Source: CF-161 sp035259145 (GTDB taxonomy: Bacteria > Chloroflexota > Dormibacteria > Dormibacterales > Dormibacteraceae). From it: 21,997 nucleotides of DNA. Numbering within the stretch: the stretch's first letter is position 1; every line of letters starts with the position of its first letter. Positions 14,512-21,997 of the stretch are shown here, in pieces. The notes below the pieces were generated by a model. The model was given only the letters and a program-made list of their open reading frames with translations, searched no databases and was not told where the DNA came from. The stretch is from assembly GCA_035259145.1 (NCBI GenBank), contig DATFWQ010000117.1, positions 1-21,997 on the forward strand, written 5' to 3'. The translations under genes were made by a program, and so were the position numbers.

Positions 14512-16361
14512 GGGCGGAGACCCTGCGCGGCACCACGAAGCGGCTCCCCGCGATGAAGGTCGGGTGGTTCGCCCGTCTCCTGGCGAGGTGGTCCGAATCG
14601 ATAGATAGGCGGTTGGGCTGGCAGTCACTGCCGTCTTTACCTGGCGCGCTTACGCTGTTCGGGCTTCGAACCGGCCTGCGCCGGCAGAACCTGTACGACA
14701 GCGGACTGCTGCCGGTGAAGGAGCCGGCCAGAGTGCCGGCTGAGGAGCCCAGTCTGCGCAGGGCACGCAGCGCCGACGGCACGCACAACGACCTGGAATT
14801 CCCGAACATGGGCAGTGCATGCACTCGATTCGGCCGTAATGTGCCACTCGGCAGGACGCTGGTCGATCGGGACGGCGTGCTGCGCCCGAACCCGCGTCAG
14901 GTGAGCCTCCAGCTGCTGTCGCGAGATCGGTTCATCCCCGCATCCAGCCTCAACCTGCTCGCTGCGTGCTGGTTGCAGTTCATGGTCCACGACTGGCTGC
15001 AGCATGGGAAGAACCAGCGGTCTGACCCCTGGGTGGTGCCGCTGGCCGAGGACGACCCGTGGCCCGAGCATCCCATGCACATCGCGCGCACGCGCCGCGA
15101 CCCGACTCGACCCGACGACAACGAAGCCCCGCCCAGCTTCATCAACACGGTGACGCACTGGTGGGACGGCTCGCAGATCTATGGCGGCGATAAAGCGACG
15201 CAACAGATGGTGCGCAGCGGCCACGACGGCAAGCTGACCGTGGGCCAGGACGGGCTGCTGCCTCTCGACTCTCGAACCCACCAGGACATCACCGGCGTGA
15301 CGGCCAACTACTGGGTCGGCCTATCCATGTTCCACACCCTTTTCACGCTCGAGCACAACGCAATCTGCGACATGCTGCGCGCCGCGCATCCTGGATGGGA
15401 CGACGACGAGGTCTTCGATCGCGCGCGCCTCATCAACACCGCGCTCCTGGCGAAGATCCACACCATCGAGTGGACTCCCGGCATCTTGAATAATCCCACC
15501 CTTCGGTTCGCTATGAACACGAACTGGTGGGGACTCTGGGGCCGTTGGGCGAAAGAGCACCTGGGACGGCTTGGCAAGGGTGAGGCGTGGAGCGGCATCC
15601 CCGGCTCTCCCAAGGAGCACTTCGGCGTGCCTTACGCGATCACCGAAGAGTTCGTTGCGGTTTACCGGATGCACCCTCTCATCCCCGACGAGTTCGACCT
15701 GCGCTCCCACCACGATGACGCTGAGCTGCGCCGTTGCACCTTCCCCGAGCTCGCCTTCGGCCACGCACGCCGCGTTATGGAGCAGGTCTCGATGGGCGAC
15801 CTCCTCTATTCCTTCGGCACCATGAACCCCGGCGCGATCACGCTTCACAACTTTCCACGCTTCCTGCAGCGGCTCGAGCGTCCCAACGGCAGCCTGGTGG
15901 ACCTGGCCGCCACAGACATCCTGCGCAGCCGGGAGCGAGGCGTGCCGCGCTACAACGAGTTCCGCCGCCTGCTGCACAAGAACCCGGTCGGCAGCTTCGA
16001 CGAGCTGGCCGCTGACCCGAAGGACGCTCGTCTCATCGAGGATGTTTACGGTGGAGACCTCGAAAGCGTCGACCTCAGCGTGGGGCTTCTGGCCGAGCCC
16101 CTGCCGCAGGGGTTTGGCTTCAGTGACACCGCGTTTCGGATCTTCATCCTCATGGCTTCGCGGCGCCTGAACAGCGACCGGTTCTTTACAACCGACTACC
16201 GACCGGAGGTGTATACGGAGATGGGCCTCCGATGGGTCAACGAGAACACCCTCGCGGACGTGCTGCGCCGGCACTTCCCCGAGCTTGGCACCGCGCTGGC
16301 CGGCCAACGCAACCCCTTTGCACCGTGGAGGCGAGCCGGCCCAGCGCGAGCGGGCGCCTGA
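14508..16361 (+). CDS. Heme peroxidase family, fatty-acid alpha-dioxygenase-like
   Basis: 617 aa from ATG 14508 (four-base overlap with the HTH gene). Known reaction of plant alpha-DOX/PIOX: a Tyr radical oxygenates fatty acids at C2, and the hydroperoxide loses CO2 to give an aldehyde one carbon shorter. Seen here: distal His161 in FMVHDW, WWDGSQIYG at 218-226, MFHTLFTLEHNAICDML from 274, IHTIEWT with His318 and Thr323, VYRMHPLIPD with Tyr386 and proximal His389, and Arg565 in DYRPEVYT. From memory of Arabidopsis alpha-DOX1, Tyr386/His389 are catalytic and heme-ligating and His318, Thr323 and Arg566 hold the substrate carboxylate; the near-identical numbering and similar length (639 aa in the plant enzyme) are striking. 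No signal peptide is clear. Animal-type peroxidase activity remains an alternative. Confidence 0.92.
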   Translation: MRAETLRGTTKRLPAMKVGWFARLLARWSESIDRRLGWQSLPSLPGALTLFGLRTGLRRQNLYDSGLLPVKEPARVPAEEPSLRRARSADGTHNDLEFPNMGSACTRFGRNVPLGRTLVDRDGVLRPNPRQVSLQLLSRDRFIPASSLNLLAACWLQFMVHDWLQHGKNQRSDPWVVPLAEDDPWPEHPMHIARTRRDPTRPDDNEAPPSFINTVTHWWDGSQIYGGDKATQQMVRSGHDGKLTVGQDGLLPLDSRTHQDITGVTANYWVGLSMFHTLFTLEHNAICDMLRAAHPGWDDDEVFDRARLINTALLAKIHTIEWTPGILNNPTLRFAMNTNWWGLWGRWAKEHLGRLGKGEAWSGIPGSPKEHFGVPYAITEEFVAVYRMHPLIPDEFDLRSHHDDAELRRCTFPELAFGHARRVMEQVSMGDLLYSFGTMNPGAITLHNFPRFLQRLERPNGSLVDLAATDILRSRERGVPRYNEFRRLLHKNPVGSFDELAADPKDARLIEDVYGGDLESVDLSVGLLAEPLPQGFGFSDTAFRIFILMASRRLNSDRFFTTDYRPEVYTEMGLRWVNENTLADVLRRHFPELGTALAGQRNPFAPWRRAGPARAGA

Positions 16362-16367
16362 AGACAC

Positions 16368-16401
16368 GCCGATCGTCGACAGTTCGGGGTCGACGATCGG
16401 C
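16368..16401. promoter_or_regulatory. Perfect 13-bp inverted repeat ahead of the MazE-like gene
   Basis: GCCGATCGTCGAC (16368-16380) and GTCGACGATCGGC (16389-16401) flank AGTTCGGG. It begins 6 bases after the alpha-dioxygenase stop and ends 13 bases before the antitoxin GTG. It may be the operator through which the antitoxin represses its own operon, a transcript-end hairpin for the upstream gene (no T-run), or both. Confidence 0.65.
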
Positions 16402-16414
16402 TGGAACAACGACG

Positions 16415-16648
16415 GTGCGCATCAGCGAGCGGGCACGAGCCAAGGCTGAAGCGGTCGCGGCCGCCACGAACCGGTCGATGTCGAGCGTAATCGAGGACGC
16501 GGTCGACGCCTACCGGCGCGACATCTTCTGGCGCCAGTACGAGGAGGGCATCGAACGCCTCCGGCAAGACCCAGAAGCCTGGGCCGACTACACGGGCGGG
16601 CGGGAGGCCGAGGCGAGCGCGCTCGGCAATGGACTGGAGCCTGAGTGA
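16415..16648 (+). CDS. mazE: MazE-like ribbon-helix-helix antitoxin
   Basis: 77 aa from GTG 16415; the family typically begins T-T-V-R-I-S, and the in-frame ACG-ACG-GTG fits that with GTG as the only start codon. Residues 1-30 (VRISERARAKAEAVAAATNR then SMSSVIEDAV) form the DNA-binding ribbon-helix-helix. The acidic C-terminus (YEEGIERLRQDPEAWADYTG) is the toxin-wrapping tail. It should neutralise MazF and repress the operon, with the palindrome just upstream as the plausible operator. The stop overlaps the toxin GTG (GTGA 16645-16648). Because the toxin frame is broken, this may now be an orphan antitoxin. Confidence 0.82.
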   Translation: MRISERARAKAEAVAAATNRSMSSVIEDAVDAYRRDIFWRQYEEGIERLRQDPEAWADYTGGREAEASALGNGLEPE

Positions 16649-16989
16649 GCGTACGTCCGGCTCGTGGGGATATCTGGCTCACCGAATTCGGAGTCCCCGT
16701 CGAGCACGATGCGGGCTACCGGCGCCGAGCCCTGGCATCAGCAGCAACCGTCTGAACCGGGCCGGTGCCGTGGCAGTCGTCGTCCCTATGACTTCCAGGG
16801 AGCGCCACGTGCCCACCCACGTACGTGTCTCGGCCCGCCAGGGAACGGGCCTCAGACAATGAGAGCTGGGCCAAGGTCGATGATGTGAAAAGCGTCTCGA
16901 TGGAACGCCTCGAGGAGCATCTGGGAGAAATAGATAACCTCGCGGTGAGCAAGGTGGAGGAGGCGCTCCGGCTCATCCTCGAGATCTGA
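16645..16989 (+). pseudogene. mazF: mazF toxin with two compensating frameshifts
   Basis: MazF endoribonucleases cleave mRNA at short motifs. Frame 1 from GTG 16645 reads VSVRPARGDIWLTEFGVPVE...GYRRRAL then runs to a stop. From about 16736 the homology continues one frame back as SSNRLNRAGAVAVVVPMTSR, then HVPTHVRVSARQGTGL. From about 16854 it returns to the first frame as DNESWAKVDDVKSVSMERLE, ending VEEALRLILEI. One missing base near 16736 (restoring L-V-I-S-S-N-R) and one extra base near 16854 (restoring G-L-D-N-E-S) would rebuild a 114-aa MazF, the normal length. It is either a recent pseudogene or two sequencing errors. Confidence 0.85.
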
Positions 16990-17064
16990 GCCTCTAGCAC
17001 CGGTCAGATTGGACCCGCTACCATGTGGCCCATTCCGACACCCTGCCCCCACAACCCAGGCGGC

Positions 17065-17093
17065 TTGACACTGATCAGTGTCCGGGCCAGAAT
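17065..17093 (+). promoter_or_regulatory. Promoter with overlapping palindromic operator for the peptide ABC operon
   Basis: TTGACA (17065-17070), a 17-base spacer and CAGAAT (17088-17093; 4 of 6 against TATAAT) form a sigma70-like promoter about 50 bases before the first gene. The -35 box is overlapped by a perfect 16-bp palindrome GACACTGATCAGTGTC (17067-17082), well placed for repression by a dimeric regulator. The regulator is not identified in this window. Confidence 0.7.
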
Positions 17094-17144
17094 CAGCGCA
17101 GCCTGAAGAAGAGAGGGCGGATCGAAATTCACTGGAGGGTGCCC

Positions 17145-18947
17145 ATGATTGGCAGTTCAAGGCATCGTTGGTATCAGCTTGCGGCGTTCGCGGTCGCCGG
17201 CCTCATGGCCGGTGTTGCGTGCGGCCAGGGGGGTACCACAAAGGGTGGGCAACCCACGGCGGGTGGGAAGGTCACCGTAGCCTCCTGGCAGGAGCAGGAC
17301 AGCCTGCTGGCCGCGAGCATCACGTCCAGCGCCACGCACGCCATCGCCTTCGCGAACCCGGTGATGGAGGGCCTGCTGGCAGGGAAAGCATCCGCCGACG
17401 TGCCCAAGAACCCGAAGATTGCCGACTACTGGGAGCCGGCGCTCGCCACCGAGATCCCAACTGTCGAGAACAATGACGTGAAGGTCAGCGGCAACACGAT
17501 GACGGTGACCTGGAAGCTTCGCCATGGCGTGAAGTGGCACGACGGAGAGCCTTTCACCTCCAAGGACGTGAAGGCGACGTTCGACCAGTGGTGGCTGAAG
17601 TTCGGCGAAAAGAACCCGACCCCGATGCAGACCACGAGCGGCTGGGACCAGGTCACGGCCGTGGACACGCCTGACGACTTCACCGCCGTGGTGCACTGGA
17701 AGTCGATCTTCGGTCCCTACCTTGGGTTCGGTTCGGGCCCCTACGGGATCATGCCCGCCCACCTGCTCGAGAAGACGTGGGCAGCCGGCGGTGACATGAC
17801 CGCAGCCAAGCTCCAGATCGCGATCCCGGGCGGCTTCAACGGCACGGCGACCTGGGACAAGTTCATGGTCGGCACCGGCCCCTACATGTTCAAAGAGTGG
17901 GTGACCGGCGACCACATGACCCTGGTGAAGAATCCCAACTGGTGGGGCCCGCACAAGCCATATCTCGACCAGATCACCATCAAATTCGAGCCCGACACCA
18001 ACACCCAGCTGGCCGACCTGCGCACCGGCACCATCGATATGGGCCTGGACTTCAGGGCGGCTCTGCTCAGCCCGCTGTCCCACGTGCAGAACGGCGGCGT
18101 GGCCACCCTCCCTGCGAGCGGGGCCGAGAAGCTCGACGTCAACCTTCACAACAAGTACCTGTCGGACATCAACGTCCGCAAGGCGATCCTGATGGGGATC
18201 GACCGCCAGAAGATCATCGACACGTTGCTGCAGGGCAGGAGCACGATTCCGCCAGACTCCTGGCTCTGCCTGGGCACCGGCGGCTGGTGCGCTGACCCGT
18301 CGATACCGACGACGAAGTTCGACCCGGCGGCGGCGAACGCCCTTCTCGACCAGGCCGGCTACAAGAAGGCCACTAGCGGGCCGAGCAAGGGGATCCGCTT
18401 GTTCAGCGACGGCACGCCGATCTCGCTGTCACTGCAGACGACTTCCGGTAACGCCCTCCGCGAACAGCAAGAGGTCGTGATCGCCCAGGACCTCCTCACG
18501 ATCGGAATCCAGATCCAGAAGCCGTTCAACAACCCGCCGGCCTCCAAGCTCTTCGGAGCGTTCGCCAGCGGAGGAGTGCTCTACAACCACACCTTCGACT
18601 TGGCGCAGTACACCAACACGTACAGCGCGCCCTCTGAGCCGGACGCTTTCTACGACGGCTACGTCAGCACGCAGATCCCCACGAAGGAAAACGGCGGTCT
18701 GGGCCAGAACAGCACATTCACCAGCGATCCCGCCATCGATGCGGCCTTCAAGCAGGGCCGCTCCTCGGTCGCGCAGAACGACCGCCGCTCAGCCTATGTC
18801 GCAGCGGAGAAGCGGCTCTCCGAGATAATTCCGGAGATTCCGCTGTACCAGCAGCTGGAGGTCTTTGGCTACCTCAAGAAGATCCAGGGCATCAAGTTCA
18901 ACGAGTTCTTCTGGTTGAACAACACGTATGACTGGTACGTGTCCTGA
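17145..18947 (+). CDS. Peptide/nickel-type ABC substrate-binding lipoprotein
   Basis: 600 aa. ATG 17145 follows GGAGGG by 6 bases. The lipoprotein signal ends in GVAC with Cys26, so it is membrane-tethered outside the cell membrane. The mature protein matches family 5 solute-binding proteins (DppA/OppA type): WKLRHGVKWHDGEPFTSKDV in the N-terminal lobe, FMVGTGPYMFKEW and LVKNPNWWGPHKPYLDQITI in the middle, then KLDVNLHNKYLSDINVRKAI and GIDRQKIIDTLLQGRSTIPP. It delivers peptides or another oligomeric ligand to the permeases encoded next; the ligand class cannot be told from sequence. First gene of the operon, separated from the permease by a strong hairpin that would favour higher binding-protein expression. 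Confidence 0.95.
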   Translation: MIGSSRHRWYQLAAFAVAGLMAGVACGQGGTTKGGQPTAGGKVTVASWQEQDSLLAASITSSATHAIAFANPVMEGLLAGKASADVPKNPKIADYWEPALATEIPTVENNDVKVSGNTMTVTWKLRHGVKWHDGEPFTSKDVKATFDQWWLKFGEKNPTPMQTTSGWDQVTAVDTPDDFTAVVHWKSIFGPYLGFGSGPYGIMPAHLLEKTWAAGGDMTAAKLQIAIPGGFNGTATWDKFMVGTGPYMFKEWVTGDHMTLVKNPNWWGPHKPYLDQITIKFEPDTNTQLADLRTGTIDMGLDFRAALLSPLSHVQNGGVATLPASGAEKLDVNLHNKYLSDINVRKAILMGIDRQKIIDTLLQGRSTIPPDSWLCLGTGGWCADPSIPTTKFDPAAANALLDQAGYKKATSGPSKGIRLFSDGTPISLSLQTTSGNALREQQEVVIAQDLLTIGIQIQKPFNNPPASKLFGAFASGGVLYNHTFDLAQYTNTYSAPSEPDAFYDGYVSTQIPTKENGGLGQNSTFTSDPAIDAAFKQGRSSVAQNDRRSAYVAAEKRLSEIIPEIPLYQQLEVFGYLKKIQGIKFNEFFWLNNTYDWYVS

Positions 18948-18955
18948 CAGTTTTC

Positions 18956-18983
18956 GGGAGCGCGTGCTTCGGCACGCGCTCCC
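18956..18983 (+). terminator. Intercistronic hairpin (attenuator or mRNA stabiliser)
   Basis: GGGAGCGCGTGC (18956-18967) and GCACGCGCTCCC (18972-18983) form a perfect 12-bp stem closed by a TTCG tetraloop, 8 bases after the binding-protein stop. There is no T-run, so full termination is unlikely. A partial terminator or 3' exonuclease block that raises binding-protein output over permeases is the usual role of such hairpins. Confidence 0.85.
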
Positions 18984-19017
18984 CGTTCCTCGGCCAGATG
19001 AGATGAATAGGTAGGCC

Positions 19018-19998
19018 ATGTACCAGTACCTCGTCCGGCGGCTTCTGCAGGCGGTTCCGCTTCTGCTCATCGTCTCAGTCCTGCTGTTCGTGGTCCTCCA
19101 GCTGCAGCCGGTCCACGCCTGGGATCAGCTGCTCTACAGGCCGAATCTGACAGCCGCAGACAGAGCCCGGATCCTCGCCTACTACGGCTTCGACAAGCCC
19201 GCACCCGTCCAGTATCTGATCTGGCTGCGCAACATAATCCACTTCGACCTGGGGACTTCCTACTTCAGCCACCAGCCCACGCTGGAGCTGATCGGTCAGA
19301 GGCTGCCGAACACGGCCATCCTGATGCTCACGGCATACTCGCTGGCGCTGGCGCTGGCGATCCCGATCGGCGTCATCTCCGCGGTCAAGCAGTATTCGAA
19401 GTTCGACAACGTCGTGACGGCCGGCGCCTTCTTCGGCTTCTCGATCCCGAACTTCTGGCTCGGGCTTATGCTGATCATCCTCCTGGCGGTCGTCCCGTAT
19501 GAGCATCTTGGCTTCAAGATCTTCCCCACCAGCGGGATGTACGACTCCGGCCAGGAGGGCGACCCCTTCAACCTCGCCTGGCATCTGGTGCTCCCCGCCA
19601 TTGTCCTCGCTGTCCAGTTCATCGCGCAGTACAGCCGCTTCATCCGGAGCGCCATGCTGGACGTGCTCAACAACGACTTCGTGAGGACGGCTCGTGCCAA
19701 GGGCCTGTCGGAGAAGCGGGTCGTCACCCGCCACGCGTTCCGCAACGCGCTGCTGCCGCTGATCTCCCTTATGGGCATCGACATCCCGAGGCTCTTCGTC
19801 GGCGCGCTGATCACGGAGCAGGTCTTCGCCTGGCCCGGCATGGGGCGCCTTTTCTGGAAGGCCGCCGGTGACGGCGATGTCCAGGTCCTGATGGGCATTC
19901 TGATTCTGCTCGCCGTGCTGGTGGTACTGGGCAACCTGCTGGCGGACCTCGCCTACGGTTGGGCCGATCCCCGCGTTCAGTTCAAGTCCGCGAGATGA
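19018..19998 (+). CDS. Peptide ABC transporter permease, DppB type
   Basis: 326-aa inner-membrane protein. ATG 19018 follows GGTAGG closely. The first membrane helix is LLQAVPLLLIVSVLLFVVLQ; further segments include TAILMLTAYSLALALAIPIG and a final LMGILILLAVLVVLGNLLAD. The cytoplasmic coupling loop is DFVRTARAKGLSEKRVVTRH followed by AFRNALLPLISL, the EAA-type motif that contacts the ATPase. It forms a heterodimeric channel with the DppC-type product; its stop overlaps that gene's ATG (ATGA 19995-19998), ensuring matched synthesis. Confidence 0.95.
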   Translation: MYQYLVRRLLQAVPLLLIVSVLLFVVLQLQPVHAWDQLLYRPNLTAADRARILAYYGFDKPAPVQYLIWLRNIIHFDLGTSYFSHQPTLELIGQRLPNTAILMLTAYSLALALAIPIGVISAVKQYSKFDNVVTAGAFFGFSIPNFWLGLMLIILLAVVPYEHLGFKIFPTSGMYDSGQEGDPFNLAWHLVLPAIVLAVQFIAQYSRFIRSAMLDVLNNDFVRTARAKGLSEKRVVTRHAFRNALLPLISLMGIDIPRLFVGALITEQVFAWPGMGRLFWKAAGDGDVQVLMGILILLAVLVVLGNLLADLAYGWADPRVQFKSAR

Positions 19999-20911
19999 TC
20001 TCCCCGCTCGAAGACGTTCAGAGTCTGACCGGGCTGGCCGAAGCACCAGCCGACTTCGAGACCACCGAAGAGATCGGCTTCTACAACCTGGCTTTGCGGC
20101 GCCTGATGCGCCACCGCATGGCCATCCTGGGTGGCGTATGCCTGCTGATCGTGGCTGTGGCTGCACTCGTAGGTCCGCTCCTCCTGCCCTCAGCCTGGGA
20201 CCAGGCGGACCTCGAGCATCGATTCACGAGCCCGGCCTGGCCGCACATTATGGGAACCGACGAGCTGGGTAGGGACATCTTCCGGAGGATCCTTGATGGC
20301 GGCCGGGTCTCGCTCGCAGTCGGCCTTCTGGCCACGGTGGTCGTGATCACGCTCGGCGTCACGATGGGAACGCTGGCCGGCTACTTTGGCGGGCTGATCG
20401 ACAACCTCATGATGCGGTTCACCGACGCCATCCTCGCCATCCCCTCGATCTTCCTGCTGATCCTGCTCACCAGCGGGTTCGGTCACACCGCGGTCGTCAT
20501 CATCCTCGCCATCGGTTTCACGCTGTGGACAGATACGGCCAGGGTCGTGCGCTCGGTCGTTCTCTCGGTCCGGGAGAAGGAGTTCGTGGAGGCGGCCAGA
20601 GCCGTCGGCTCAGGGACGCCGACCATCATCGTCAAACACGTGCTGACGAACGTCCTGGGCCCGATCATGGTGGCCTCAACTCTCACCGTTGGGATCGCAA
20701 TCATCACCGAGAGCGCCCTCAGCTACCTCGGCCAGGGCATCGGGCCGCCGATCGCGTCGTGGGGAAGCATGCTGTTTCACGCCCAGGAGTTCATCTGGGA
20801 CGCGCCCTTCTATGCGCTCTTCCCCGGAACGGCGATCCTCATCACCGTGCTCAGCATCAACTTCCTCGGCGACGGACTTCGGGACGCATTCGACCCGCGC
20901 TCCTTCGAGCG

Positions 20912-20915
<4 letters not shown>
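19995..20915 (+). CDS. Peptide ABC transporter permease, DppC type
   Basis: 306 aa from ATG 19995, coupled to the upstream permease. A cytosolic N-terminus of about 40 residues leads into the first helix (MAILGGVCLLIVAVAALVGP). MGTDELGRDIFRRILDGGRV is the DppC-type signature after the first periplasmic loop. Further helices include VGLLATVVVITLGVTMGTLA and AIPSIFLLILLTSGFG. The EAA loop reads EFVEAARAVGSGTPTIIVKH then VLTNVLGPIMV. The C-terminus ends NFLGDGLRDAFDPRSF, typical of the family. It pairs with DppB in the membrane channel. Its stop overlaps a possible TTG start of the ATPase gene. Confidence 0.95.
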
Positions 20916-21954
<1,039 letters not shown>

Positions 21955-21958
<4 letters not shown>

Positions 21959-21997
21959 CCCAGACCTTTCCAGGGGGCATCGGCACCTTGCCCGCCG
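21955..21997 (+). CDS. Start of next gene, probably the second ATPase (DppF type), cut by the window edge
   Basis: GTG 21955 overlaps the upstream stop by four bases (GTGA). Only 14 codons are visible (VTQTFPGGIGTLPA), with no diagnostic motif. The assignment rests on operon order alone: these importers usually encode DppF directly after DppD. Confidence 0.45.

Noticed and set aside
19075..20166. 363-codon minus-strand frame opposite the permease genes
   Set aside because: It is antisense to two well-defined permeases and has an acidic/basic low-complexity translation typical of shadows.

Overview
The window is GC-rich, densely packed bacterial chromosome. Lipoprotein signal peptides, frequent GTG starts, a large ATPase-LuxR (LAL-type) regulator, an ankyrin protein with an Actinobacteria/Chloroflexota-style N-terminus and a bacterial GH15 protein suggest a soil-type member of the Terrabacteria (Actinomycetota, Chloroflexota or Dormibacterota-like). 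This is inferred from protein flavour only; there is no rRNA or marker gene here to settle it.

Layout. 1-427 holds no gene but is full of hairpin repeats, including three exact 38-bp tandem units. 428-2243 carries a MoeB/ThiF-type adenylyltransferase (-) and a divergent unknown acidic protein (+). 2244-2414 is a second hairpin-repeat patch lying between convergent genes. 2415-4691 (-) is a GH15 glucoamylase-like protein that lacks a canonical start codon for its conserved N-terminus and has Gln at the expected general-acid position. A tRNA-Ser(GCT) with a decayed partial copy upstream lies at 4817-5035. Then, all on the minus strand, come an ankyrin-repeat protein, a VOC/PhnB-like protein, a lipoprotein alpha/beta hydrolase and a small secreted protein (5100-8999). 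9000-10093 is a low-density zone with short genes, including a tiny membrane protein with a C2H2-like zinc-finger pattern.

10275-16361 is the most distinctive part. A LAL regulator (-) faces a three-gene operon (+) whose genes overlap by 4 bases each: an MBL-fold hydrolase with HxHxSH instead of HxHxDH, a small LuxR-type HTH protein, and a heme peroxidase-family protein that keeps the catalytic and fatty-acid carboxylate-binding residues of plant alpha-dioxygenase. The divergent promoter region contains a perfect 13-bp inverted repeat whose two arms lie 31 and 34 bases from the two start codons. I propose a regulated fatty-acid alpha-oxidation/oxylipin module.

16362-16989 holds a MazE-like antitoxin behind a perfect 13-bp palindrome and a MazF toxin gene broken by two compensating single-base shifts. 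17065-21997 is a dipeptide/oligopeptide ABC importer operon (substrate-binding lipoprotein, two permeases, ATPase, start of a probable second ATPase). It has a sigma70-like promoter overlapped by a 16-bp perfect palindrome and a strong hairpin between the binding-protein and permease genes.
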